DNA of 64,000 nucleotides from Saprospiraceae bacterium. Lineage in GTDB: Bacteria; Bacteroidota; Bacteroidia; Chitinophagales; Saprospiraceae. The stretch covers positions 62,001 to 126,000 of the forward strand of contig JADJWN010000011.1 in assembly GCA_016716335.1 (NCBI GenBank), read 5' to 3'. Below are positions 46,510 through 55,274 of the stretch, piece by piece; positions within the stretch are counted from its first letter, which is position 1, and each line of letters begins with the position of its first letter. Position numbers and translations under genes: made by a program. The notes beneath the pieces were generated by a model. It was not told the DNA's origin and did no database searches. It saw only the letters and a program-made list of their open reading frames with translations.

Positions 46510-47586
46510 ATGCGCAAATTCATTGTGTTTCTGATTATAGCAGCGGTCATAGCAGGATTGCTGATTGTAAAAAACATTTACTTTCCAGCAGATGCAGGAA
46601 ATGGTGCCCCGGGCCCGCAGGCAGGCGGTAAAGGTCAGGGTGGCGGCCCAATGCCGGTGGATATCATGGTGGTACAACCGGCCAAAGTAATCAACAGCAT
46701 TCAATCCTCCGGTACTGTACTGGCCAATGAAAGAGTAGATCTCACCGCTGAAAGTGCAGGAAAAGTTACGGGGATTTATTTTAAAGAAGGTTCGCAGGTA
46801 CAGGCAGGCACCCTGCTTGTAAAACTGAATGACGCCGAGCTCAAAGCCCAGCTTCAGAAAGCCAAGGTAGGACTGCAATTGGCCAAAGACCGGGAAGCAA
46901 GGCAAGCACGCCTGCTGGAGCTCCAGGGTACATCCAAAGAAGATTATGACATCGCTGCCAATCAGGTACTCAGCCTTCAGGCAGAAATCGAATATTACAA
47001 CTCTCTGATTCAGAAAACAGAAATCCGGGCACCATTCAGCGGAGTAATCGGATTTAGAAATATTGCACTGGGCAGTTATGTCAATCCTTCCACTGTGATA
47101 GCCACACTTGTACAAACCAATCCCATAAAAATTGAATTCAGTGTACCGGAAAAATATATGAAAAACGTAAAACCGGGCGAAAGCATACGATATACAGCGG
47201 ATGGGGTAAGCGGAATAAAAACCGCAAAGGTACAGATGATAGATCCACAGATCAATCTCGAAACCAGGAGCCTGAAAGTCCGGGCAACAGGAGATAACAG
47301 CGGAAATCTCTTGCCCGGCAATTATGTAAAGGTAGAAATCGCCGTAAGCGGAGCGGAACAGGCCATACAAATACCGACATCTGCCGTAGTACCCATACTC
47401 AAGGGACAAAAAGTATATGTATTGAAAGAAGGTAAGGCCAAAGAGGTAAAAATAGGACTGTCAGACCGGGATGACAAATTCGTCACTGTATCAGAAGGAC
47501 TCTCAGCAGGAGACAGCCTGATAGTCTCAGCGATCATCATGCTCAAAGACGGCATGCCTGTCAAAGCGGGGAACATTCGTCAATAA
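46510..47586 (+). CDS. RND efflux periplasmic adaptor (membrane fusion protein)
   Basis: This 358-residue adaptor bridges the RND pump and the outer-membrane channel. It has an N-terminal membrane anchor (about 4-22) and a Gly/Pro-rich linker. Next is a lipoyl half-motif, GKVTGIYFKEGSQVQAGTLL, then a short alpha-hairpin (about 100-155) and the second lipoyl half with RAPFSGVIG. A beta-barrel and membrane-proximal domain follow (IPTSAVVPI). It is the first gene of a three-gene operon; the pump follows after 22 bp. E1, a repeat, lies just upstream. Export substrate is unknown. Confidence 0.92.
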   Translation: MRKFIVFLIIAAVIAGLLIVKNIYFPADAGNGAPGPQAGGKGQGGGPMPVDIMVVQPAKVINSIQSSGTVLANERVDLTAESAGKVTGIYFKEGSQVQAGTLLVKLNDAELKAQLQKAKVGLQLAKDREARQARLLELQGTSKEDYDIAANQVLSLQAEIEYYNSLIQKTEIRAPFSGVIGFRNIALGSYVNPSTVIATLVQTNPIKIEFSVPEKYMKNVKPGESIRYTADGVSGIKTAKVQMIDPQINLETRSLKVRATGDNSGNLLPGNYVKVEIAVSGAEQAIQIPTSAVVPILKGQKVYVLKEGKAKEVKIGLSDRDDKFVTVSEGLSAGDSLIVSAIIMLKDGMPVKAGNIRQ

Positions 47587-47608
47587 CTTCTAAAAATAAA
47601 GTACTCCT

Positions 47609-50251
47609 ATGTCGAGTCTATCCACCATCAGCGTCAACCGACCGGTACTTGCCATCGTGATGAACCTTGTGATCCTGATATTCGGATTTCTGGGGTTCAA
47701 AGCACTGGGGGTAAGAGAGTTTCCGTCCATTGATCCGCCGATCATCAACGTAAGGACCAATTATCCGGGTGCCAATGCCGATATCATCGAATCTCAGATA
47801 ACTGAACCGCTCGAAAAAGCCATCAATGGTATAGCCGGTATTACCAATATTTCCTCATCGAGCAATCAGGGCTCCTCCAATATCACGGTAGAATTCAGCC
47901 TGAGCTCCAATCTGGAAGAAGCAGCCAATGATGTACGGGACAAGGTATCACAGACCCTACGCCAGTTGCCGCCGGATCTTGACGGAGTGCCTGTGGTAAG
48001 TAAGGCAGATGCAAACTCCGATGCCATCATTTCCATGACAGTACGGAGCAATACCCGCAATCACCTGGAATTGAGCGATTATGCCGAAAACGTCCTTAGC
48101 CCACGACTGCAGACCATTCCCGGTGTCTCCACCATTCAGATTTGGGGACAAAAGAAATACTCCATGCGTCTGTGGCTCGACCCTTTCAAACTATCTTCAT
48201 ACGGCCTTACAGCCCTCGACGTAAGAAATGCATTGAACCGACAGAACGTAGAATTGCCGGGAGGTAAAATCGCAGGTAATGAGACGGAACTCACCATCAA
48301 GACCTATGGGAGACTGACCTCGGTCAAAGAGTTTAATGAAATGGTCATCAAGAGTATGCCGGATGGACAGGATATCCGGCTGCAGGATGTGGGATATGCC
48401 GTCCTGGGTCCTGAAAATGAAGAAACCATACTGCGGGGCAGCAATATCCCCATGATTGGCCTTGCCATGGTGCCACAGCCCGGATCCAATTATCTGGACA
48501 TTGCCAACGAATTTTATAAAAGACTCGAACAAATCAAAAAGGATGTACCCGATGATATCCTGCTCGATATTGCACTGGATAACACAACTTTTATCCGCAA
48601 GTCTATCAGTGAGGTTAAAGAGACCTTCGTTATTGCCCTCATTCTGGTAATACTGATTATTTATTTGTTTTTCAGAAACTGGGCCATTGCTTTCAGGCCT
48701 TTGATAGACATTCCGGTATCTCTGTTAGGTTCCTTTTTTGTGATGTATGTCATGGGTTATTCCATCAATGTGCTTACCCTGCTTGCCATCGTGCTGGCCA
48801 CTGGTCTTGTGGTGGATGACGGCATTGTAGTCACAGAGAATATATTCAAGAAAATTGAAAAAGGTATGGCGCCCAAACAGGCAGCCATCGAAGGCTCCAG
48901 GGAGATATTTTTTGCAGTAATTTCCACCTCCATCACACTGGCAGCAGTATTTATGCCGGTAATTTTCCTGGAAGGATTTGTGGGCAGATTATTCCGGGAG
49001 TTTGGTATCGTACTGGCTTCAGCAGTATTGATATCATCCTTCGTCTCACTGACACTGACTCCAATGCTCAATGCTTATCTCAGTAAAAAGTCCGATGATC
49101 AGGGCTGGTTTTACAGGCTTACAGAGCCGATGTTTCAGGCTATGGAGCGCAGCTACCGGAACGCACTCGCAGGATTTCTGGAGCAAAGGTGGATGGCATT
49201 GGTTATCATCGTTCTATGTTTTGGAATGGTGTATTATTTCAATGGCAAACTGAAAAGTGAATTATCGCCTCTGGAAGACAGGAATGCGATCCGGCTCCAG
49301 GTACAGGCACCGGAAGGTGCTTCATTTGAATATACCGACCAGATCATCCAAAGCCTCGTATCTACCTTGATGGACTCCGTACCCGAACACAGTGTACTGC
49401 TGTCAGTCACAGCACCCGGATTCATAGGATCCGGAGCGGCCAATACCGGATTTGTACGGATCAGACTGGTTGATGCCGAACAACGTCAGCGTACCCAGCA
49501 ACAGATCGCTGCCGTAGCCGGAAAAATAGCCCGGAAATACACCGATGCACGAATTTTTGTCATACAGGATCAGACCATCTCCTCGGGAGGTCGTCGGGGT
49601 GGATTGCCGGTACAGTTTGTACTGCAGGCACCCAATTTTGAAAAACTCAAGGAAGTACTGCCCGAGTTTATCAACAGGGCCGAAAAACATCCTACACTAC
49701 AGACCGTAGATGTCAATCTGAAATTCAACAAACCCGAGCTGTTTGTAAGTATAGACCGGGACAAAGCCAAAGTACTGGGGCTGTCCATATCTGATGTGGC
49801 ACAGGTACTGCAGACGGCATTTTCAGGGCAGCGTTTTGGCTTTTTTATTATGAATGGCAAACAATATCAGGTAATTGGACAATTTGACCGGGCCAATCGG
49901 GATGCTCCTATAGACCTTAAATCTATTTACATCCGTAATTCAGCCGGAGAAAATATACAGCTTGACAATATTGCCAAAGTAGAAGAGGTGAGCAGCCCAC
50001 CGCAATTGTATCACTTCAATCTTTACCAGTCTGCCACGATATCAGCCGGTCTGGCTCCCGGAAAAACGATTGCAGATGGGATAGCCGCCATGCAGGAGAT
50101 TGCGGAAGAGCTGCTTGATGACAGTTTTTCAACAGCCCTGACCGGAGCCTCCAAAGACTTTGCAGAAAGTTCATCCAATATCATGTTTGCCTTCTGCTCG
50201 CCCTTTTATTGGTATATCTGGTACTGGCAGCTCAGTTTGAAAGTTTTATAG
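47609..50251 (+). CDS. RND efflux pump (HAE-1/AcrB type), main piece (frameshifted)
   Basis: This is the inner-membrane proton-driven pump. The N-terminus, MSSLSTISVNRPVLAIVMN, leads the first helix, followed by porter domains. The proton-relay Asp pair is in LVVDDGIVVTEN (about 408-409), where AcrB has its own. The second large loop and porter half are intact through LTGASKDFAESSSNIMFAF. There the frame breaks at 50191-50196: adding one T reads FAFLLALLLVYLVLAAQFES, the normal helix. The stop at 50251 is therefore out of frame. Full length would be about 1,035 residues, normal for the family. Confidence 0.88.
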   Translation: MSSLSTISVNRPVLAIVMNLVILIFGFLGFKALGVREFPSIDPPIINVRTNYPGANADIIESQITEPLEKAINGIAGITNISSSSNQGSSNITVEFSLSSNLEEAANDVRDKVSQTLRQLPPDLDGVPVVSKADANSDAIISMTVRSNTRNHLELSDYAENVLSPRLQTIPGVSTIQIWGQKKYSMRLWLDPFKLSSYGLTALDVRNALNRQNVELPGGKIAGNETELTIKTYGRLTSVKEFNEMVIKSMPDGQDIRLQDVGYAVLGPENEETILRGSNIPMIGLAMVPQPGSNYLDIANEFYKRLEQIKKDVPDDILLDIALDNTTFIRKSISEVKETFVIALILVILIIYLFFRNWAIAFRPLIDIPVSLLGSFFVMYVMGYSINVLTLLAIVLATGLVVDDGIVVTENIFKKIEKGMAPKQAAIEGSREIFFAVISTSITLAAVFMPVIFLEGFVGRLFREFGIVLASAVLISSFVSLTLTPMLNAYLSKKSDDQGWFYRLTEPMFQAMERSYRNALAGFLEQRWMALVIIVLCFGMVYYFNGKLKSELSPLEDRNAIRLQVQAPEGASFEYTDQIIQSLVSTLMDSVPEHSVLLSVTAPGFIGSGAANTGFVRIRLVDAEQRQRTQQQIAAVAGKIARKYTDARIFVIQDQTISSGGRRGGLPVQFVLQAPNFEKLKEVLPEFINRAEKHPTLQTVDVNLKFNKPELFVSIDRDKAKVLGLSISDVAQVLQTAFSGQRFGFFIMNGKQYQVIGQFDRANRDAPIDLKSIYIRNSAGENIQLDNIAKVEEVSSPPQLYHFNLYQSATISAGLAPGKTIADGIAAMQEIAEELLDDSFSTALTGASKDFAESSSNIMFAFCSPFYWYIWYWQLSLKVL

Positions 50252-50715
50252 ATCCCTTTATCATCATGTTTACCGTGCCATTGGCGCTGGCAGGAGCCTT
50301 ATTTTCGCTCTGGTACTTCAATCAGACACTGAATATCTTCAGCCAGATAGGTATCATCATGCTCATCGGACTGGTGACGAAAAACGGTATCCTTATCGTA
50401 GAATTTGCCAATCAGATCCGGGAAAAAGGAGCATCCAAGGCTCAAGCCATCATTGATGGAGCTGCATCAAGATTGAGACCTGTACTGATGACCAGTCTGG
50501 CTACGGCTTTGGGAGCATTGCCGATTGCTCTAGCCTTCGGAGCAGGCTCAGAAAGCCGCAAAGGAATGGGCGTAGTGATCGTAGGTGGAATTATGTTCTC
50601 CCTGATCCTGACACTGTTTGTCATTCCGGCGTTATATTCTTATTTATCCAGAAAAAAAGATGTGGAACATGCACAACAAAGCATATCCGTACATGATGAA
50701 GCCCTGTCTTATTAA
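50209..50715 (+). CDS. RND efflux pump, C-terminal piece (frameshifted)
   Basis: These 168 residues are the last membrane helices of the pump, normally continuous with the preceding piece. Typical stretches are LAAQFESFIDPFIIMFTVPL, GIIMLIGLVTKNGILIVEFA and the GMGVVIVGGIMFSLILTLFV helix. The quality of the sequence after the break argues that the pump is functional in the organism. The outer-membrane factor gene begins inside its end. Confidence 0.85.
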   Translation: MVYLVLAAQFESFIDPFIIMFTVPLALAGALFSLWYFNQTLNIFSQIGIIMLIGLVTKNGILIVEFANQIREKGASKAQAIIDGAASRLRPVLMTSLATALGALPIALAFGAGSESRKGMGVVIVGGIMFSLILTLFVIPALYSYLSRKKDVEHAQQSISVHDEALSY

Positions 50716-52015
50716 GCAGTTTACAGTATTGTCGGTTCTTTTAATCTCGGGATTACTGCTGCATGCGCAGGAAGAATTGGCTCTGAGAATGCTCGAAGCT
50801 GAAGTGCTGGAGGCTAACCTGAACCGGAAGATAGCTGCCAAAGATAAAGGCATAGCTGTCAATAATTACGACAAAGGCAATGCAGGCTTACTGCCCACCG
50901 TAAATCTTGCTTTGAGAAATAATACGACCTATATCACCAATACCCTCACCACAGCAGACGGCAGGGAAATTGTCAATGACTTTACACTCAACAACAATGT
51001 CAATGCCAACGTCAATGCCGAGATTGCCATCTATAACGGAGGTCGCAATAAAAACCTCTATGAGAGACTGCGCATGCTTACCGAAACCGCAGATATTAAC
51101 GAAAGAATAGTCATCGAAAATCTGCTCTATAACCTGCGCACACTGTATTATCAGGCAGTAAGGCAAAAACAATTGATCAAAACCACCAGAGCGGCATTAG
51201 ACTTTACGGAGCAAAGGCTGCAGCTTGCGGTCAATAAACTGGATATCGGCACGGGCAACAAAGTAGTGGTACTGCAGACAGAACTGGAAAAAAACCAGCT
51301 ATTAGCAGAACTTGAGCTCCAAAACCTGTCTCTACTTAACATATATGACCAGATCAATGCCTTGCGCAATCTTCCCCCTTCGAGCGAGGTACCGGTGACT
51401 GACAGCACTTATGTGATCAAATCGCCCGATAAAAATACACTGAAATCGACATTGCTGGAAAACAACCTGCAGTTTAAGATGGCAGACATCAATATAGCCC
51501 TGGCGCTGAACAGCATCGAAGATGTAAAAGGGCTGCGAAAGCCGTCAGTGACAGCCAATCTGGGTTATACCTTCAACCGTGCCGACAATGGTGCCGGCTT
51601 CTTCCTGCTTAATCAAAGCAACGGATTTGGTGCAGGCGTAGCGGTGACCATGCCGATCTATGATGCAAACCGGATCAAAATCCAGTACAGAAATGCCCAA
51701 TTGCAGTCAGAACAGGCTGCCATGCAAAAAGAACTTCTGCAGATCAACCTGGATGCCCAGTTTGAGCAGCTTTTCAGGACCTATGAGGCATCAGAAAGAC
51801 TGGCGAGCCTCCAGAAAAAAAATGTGGACATAGCCGAAGAAAACCTGATCATCGGCATCAACCGTTTTAAGGTCGGGGTCACAGATGGATTTGAACTGGA
51901 ACAGATTCAGCAGGGATATACCCAGGCCAATTTCCGGTGGATAGATGCCCTTTTTCAGACAAAAATGAACGAACTCGAGTTGATGCGCCTCACCGGCAAA
52001 CTGGCCATATATTGA
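50693..52015 (+). CDS. TolC-like outer-membrane efflux protein
   Basis: The start at 50693 or 50696 gives a signal peptide (MKPCLIKQFTVLSVLLISG ... LHAQ); an earlier in-frame ATG lies inside the pump gene and is unlikely. The 440-residue protein has two long alpha-helical repeats separated by beta-barrel segments, as in TolC (NYDKGNAGLLPTVNLALRNN; VTANLGYTFNRADNGAGF; RFKVGVTDGFELEQIQQGY). It overlaps the pump by about 20 bp and completes the tripartite efflux system. Confidence 0.92.
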   Translation: MMKPCLIKQFTVLSVLLISGLLLHAQEELALRMLEAEVLEANLNRKIAAKDKGIAVNNYDKGNAGLLPTVNLALRNNTTYITNTLTTADGREIVNDFTLNNNVNANVNAEIAIYNGGRNKNLYERLRMLTETADINERIVIENLLYNLRTLYYQAVRQKQLIKTTRAALDFTEQRLQLAVNKLDIGTGNKVVVLQTELEKNQLLAELELQNLSLLNIYDQINALRNLPPSSEVPVTDSTYVIKSPDKNTLKSTLLENNLQFKMADINIALALNSIEDVKGLRKPSVTANLGYTFNRADNGAGFFLLNQSNGFGAGVAVTMPIYDANRIKIQYRNAQLQSEQAAMQKELLQINLDAQFEQLFRTYEASERLASLQKKNVDIAEENLIIGINRFKVGVTDGFELEQIQQGYTQANFRWIDALFQTKMNELELMRLTGKLAIY

Positions 52016-52370
52016 TGAAATTACTCAGGTACATCCGGGGATGACCTTATTAAAAAGGGTACCGGATTTGTATGTAAATAACCTGAATTCAGGATGAAAA
52101 TTTATAGAAATATAAGCTTCTTTGGTGCTCGCATTTAATTGGGGGCAAGACAGCAATGAATGTTGATTACCTTGAATCCTGAATAAGCAACAGAAAATCC
52201 CCGCCTGCGGACGGTCAGGTATTACGGTCTGAAATGGTTGCAAAATAAGTCTCCGCCAAGGCGGATCACTTTCACTCATTTACTTGATTGGCTACTGAGA
52301 CTTGTTTTCGACAGTGATTGTTTTATAGCCATTTCAACTCAAATCACGAAGTTCAGATTTTTAATTCCTG
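52016..52370. other. Intergenic region with repeat element E2
   Basis: No gene is supported in this 355-bp stretch between two convergent genes. It contains element E2 and palindromes: CCGC-CT-GCGG (52201-52210) and TCCGCC-AA-GGCGGA (52252-52265). Copies of TTCAGGAT/ATCCTGAA face each other at 52088 and 52176. Confidence 0.5.
52184..52340 (-). repeat. Repeat element E2 downstream of the efflux operon (inverted copy of E1)
   Basis: The core (52245-52184 on the minus strand) starts TTTTGCAACC and ends TTCTGTTGCTTA. It matches E1 in 54 of 62 bases by hand count, with no gaps. Next to it, TCCGCC/GGCGGA forms a hairpin (52252-52265), and a reverse-facing GCCATTTCAA lies at 52328-52337. The ends TGAAATGG-T/C-T-x-x-AAAA mirror each other across 90 bp. 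It lies about 170 bp after the last efflux gene and faces E1. Confidence 0.65.
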
Positions 52371-53750
52371 CTAAAAAATAGTCAGCAATTTTGTGATCAG
52401 ATTGCCAGTTTCATTTTCTGAAATGCGTACAAAATATGTTCCTGGCAAAACGTTGGGGATATAGAAAGTTGAAACAGATTTATTCGGAATAAAAGATTTT
52501 GCCACAATTCTTCCTAACTGATCGGTCAATTGAATATTATAACTGCCATCACCAGACAGATCAATGACAATCTCCTGACCAGCAAAAACAGGATTGGGAT
52601 AAATTTTAATATAATTCATGGCATTATTGTCCTTAGTTGAAGAAAACAAGCATTCCGGGGCAGTATATTCAGGAAAAAACCTGTATATTTTTTCTTTATT
52701 TCTTGCATAAAATTCATTGTTGTGATCAACATAAAACTGGCCAATATCTATGTTGTGACAATGTCTTTCTTCCCAGCTCATTCCGCCATCTTCAGTGTAA
52801 AAAATGGCATTTGAACCGACAACATAACCGTGATGAATATCCTTAAACTTAATACCCAGTAAAAATTCAGGCGAATATGGCAATACAATATTTTGAATAT
52901 GCCTTAGGCTATCTCTGATCAAAAATATTTTATCATCAGGAGTTGTAATGTAAATATGATTTATATCTTTCGGTTCAAAATCAAAGTAAAAAGGAATATC
53001 TCTTTTTGTCCAGTTTTGGCCTCCGTCTGTGCTTAGGTAAAGATTTGCTATACTGTCATTACTCACTGCGTTTGACATACCCACGACAAAGGTTTTTTCA
53101 TCAAACATATGGAAAAATCTGATGGAGCCTGACAACTGGAAACTGTGTTCTTTCCAGGTATTTCCAAAATCTTCAGAAATGTTGAATAAGTTTACACCTT
53201 CCGTACTATTGTTGAATAGTATGATTGTATTATTATAGATCGAATACCTCAATTGAACATTGCGTTCCTCTTTGATTGCCGTCCACGAGATGCCGTAATC
53301 GTTGGTTCTGTATATTCTGTTAAATCTTCCTTCCGCTGACCATGAAGAGAAATTGACTAAAGCTGTGGCTTCTCTGAAATAAGTCCACAGTATGTTTTCC
53401 CAGTTTGTCAATGGTGTTTTTTTAAACCGACGCTCTACAAATGATAATCCATTGTCTTCGGAGAAAAATAAAGATTTAGTCGAGGTGGTCCAGAATTTAT
53501 TATTATCCAGCATATAAATGCCATATGCTCTGTGTGGTAAGTTCAGGGTTTGAGTATTTTGCCATCCACCTTTAGTGCAGAAGTTTATTTTTTTGCTGTC
53601 TTTTGAAGGAATTCCGCATTCAGAAGATGTTGTAAGTGTAACAGTGTAGCATCCGGGAGATTCATATGAATGTATCGGGTGAATTTCCTCTGAAAATTTT
53701 CCGTCTCCAAAATCCCAAAGAACTTTACTGAAGAATACAGATTCATTCAA
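52371..53750 (-). CDS. Secreted PKD / beta-propeller T9SS cargo protein, C-terminal piece (frameshifted)
   Basis: This is the body of the gene starting at 54397. The frame is open upstream to about 53832, where NFKCDSLICINSVSKFSF leads into the PKD domain (VLWDFGDGKFSEEIHPIHSY). After it come BNR/sialidase-type Asp-box repeats (STDGGQNWTKR; TEDGGMSWEER; SEDFGNTWKEH), which form a beta-propeller. It ends in a T9SS type-A sorting domain (IKIYPNPVFAGQE ... LPGTYFVRI). BNR propellers like this are usually adhesive or glycan-binding. Its real start is not the internal Met at 53750. Confidence 0.82.
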   Translation of the reverse strand: MNESVFFSKVLWDFGDGKFSEEIHPIHSYESPGCYTVTLTTSSECGIPSKDSKKINFCTKGGWQNTQTLNLPHRAYGIYMLDNNKFWTTSTKSLFFSEDNGLSFVERRFKKTPLTNWENILWTYFREATALVNFSSWSAEGRFNRIYRTNDYGISWTAIKEERNVQLRYSIYNNTIILFNNSTEGVNLFNISEDFGNTWKEHSFQLSGSIRFFHMFDEKTFVVGMSNAVSNDSIANLYLSTDGGQNWTKRDIPFYFDFEPKDINHIYITTPDDKIFLIRDSLRHIQNIVLPYSPEFLLGIKFKDIHHGYVVGSNAIFYTEDGGMSWEERHCHNIDIGQFYVDHNNEFYARNKEKIYRFFPEYTAPECLFSSTKDNNAMNYIKIYPNPVFAGQEIVIDLSGDGSYNIQLTDQLGRIVAKSFIPNKSVSTFYIPNVLPGTYFVRISENETGNLITKLLTIF

Positions 53751-53809
53751 AAATTGAACATCCTTTCCGGTTTCAGTAAATGAAAATTTACTGACTGAAT
53801 TTATACAAA

Positions 53810-54397
53810 TCAGCGAATCACACTTAAAATTACCTGCATCTTTTCAAAAATCATCTGGTTTCCGGCACTTACACATATCAGTTCCAAATCTTCACTATGA
53901 TGATATATAGAACTTAAAAAACTATACCGAATATCTCCTATCCCTTCAACCCATTCTATAAAATACTGTGGCCCCAGACTCAATTTCATGTAAATCCTGT
54001 CCCTGCCATCCTGGAGTCTGATAAGTTTTTTTTCTATTACTGTGGGTTTATCCGGTATATCTGTTAATTTATCTCCCGGTTCGGCACCAAAGTCATATAT
54101 TAACTGAAAATTGAGGCTTCCATGATATAAATAATAAACTTTATATCCGTCAATATATATTCTGTGTTTTGCTATTGGATAAGTATTTAGCCGATATAAC
54201 AGAACTCTTTTGTCATCTATTATGGTATCTCCTGCATAAAATAAAGAGTGGTTTGATACGTTGTAAGGTGGATATGAATCTGAATAAACTATGCCAAAAT
54301 TAAGTCCGGGAATTGAAAAAAGCTCGTAGGTGGATTGACATCTGAGGAAATTAATTTTTGAAATTAATAAGACAAGCATCAAAATGTAGATTTTCAT
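53810..54397 (-). CDS. Secreted PKD / beta-propeller T9SS cargo protein, N-terminal piece (frameshifted)
   Basis: A signal peptide (MKIYILMLVLLISKINFLR) precedes a domain of about 170 residues that recurs at the start of Bacteroidota T9SS cargo proteins (WVEGIGDIRYSF). The frame runs into a stop at 53810. One additional base near 53830-53834 joins FEKMQ to NFKCDSLICI and the PKD domain. The complete protein would be about 675 residues. No function beyond surface display can be assigned. Confidence 0.78.
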   Translation of the reverse strand: MKIYILMLVLLISKINFLRCQSTYELFSIPGLNFGIVYSDSYPPYNVSNHSLFYAGDTIIDDKRVLLYRLNTYPIAKHRIYIDGYKVYYLYHGSLNFQLIYDFGAEPGDKLTDIPDKPTVIEKKLIRLQDGRDRIYMKLSLGPQYFIEWVEGIGDIRYSFLSSIYHHSEDLELICVSAGNQMIFEKMQVILSVIR

Positions 54398-54564
54398 GGA
54401 CTTTTTTTTTATTGTGTGTGAAATTATGAAGAATTGTCATGTTTAAGATAAACGAAATATTATTTTGAATACAAAAGTCTTGCAGGATACAAAATTAATC
54501 TTCGGAGTATGTTTTTCTTAGTGAGATTTAATCACTGAATAATTTCCTCAGATATCCAATCTCT

Positions 54565-55272
54565 TCAATGCAATGTGTTGAACAGCAGTACAGCAAGTAC
54601 ACTTCCTGCGACCGGTCCTAATACAGGCACCCAGGCATAGGCCCAGTCTGTGGCTCCCTTGTTGCGTAAAGGAAGTATTGCATGTACCAGTCTGGGCCCA
54701 AGATCTCTGGCCGGATTGATGGCATATCCGGTGGGTCCTCCAAGGCTCAATCCAATACCCAGTACCAATAATGCCACAGGTAGTGCATCCAATGCCCCAA
54801 GGCTCTGAGCAGGTGCTATGATGTATAATATGCCTGTAATTAAAACAAATGTACCTGTGCATTCAGTCAGGAAATTATACTTCAGAGCTCTTACAGCCGG
54901 TGCAGTACAGAAAGTGGCAGCAATATGTCCGCTTTCGAGGGTGATGTCGTAGTGTTTTCTGTATGTCATCCAGACCAAGGTGCTACCGGTCATGGCACCC
55001 AAAATCTGGGATATCACATAGCCGGGCAAAGAGGTCCATTCGAATTTTCCCATAAGGCACAAAGCCAGGGTTACAGCCGGATTAAGGTGAGCACCACTGT
55101 AAGGTGCAGATACAAATACGGCTACAAATACTCCTATCGCCCAGCCAAAAGTGATTACAATCCATCCTCCTCCGTTGCCTTTACTGTCCCTGAGCAGTAC
55201 ATTGGCTACGACCCCGTTGCCTAGCAATATCAAAATGGCTGTACCAAAAAATTCAAAAAACAAGGGTTCCAT
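54565..55272 (-). CDS. glpF: Glycerol uptake facilitator (aquaglyceroporin)
   Basis: The 235-residue channel has six helices and two half-helix pore loops. The first holds NPA at 64-66 (AHLNPAVTLA). The second is NPARD at 186-190 (GYAINPARDLGPR); the Asp after R is the mark of glycerol channels as against water-only aquaporins. It is the last gene of the glpK-glpD-glpF operon, starting 2 bp after glpD. Confidence 0.95.
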   Translation of the reverse strand: MEPLFFEFFGTAILILLGNGVVANVLLRDSKGNGGGWIVITFGWAIGVFVAVFVSAPYSGAHLNPAVTLALCLMGKFEWTSLPGYVISQILGAMTGSTLVWMTYRKHYDITLESGHIAATFCTAPAVRALKYNFLTECTGTFVLITGILYIIAPAQSLGALDALPVALLVLGIGLSLGGPTGYAINPARDLGPRLVHAILPLRNKGATDWAYAWVPVLGPVAGSVLAVLLFNTLH

Positions 55273-55274
55273 AA

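Noticed and set aside
46489..47409. Minus-strand open frame of about 300 codons over the efflux adaptor
   Set aside because: It is complementary to the clear adaptor gene and has an implausible Tyr/Cys/Phe-rich composition.
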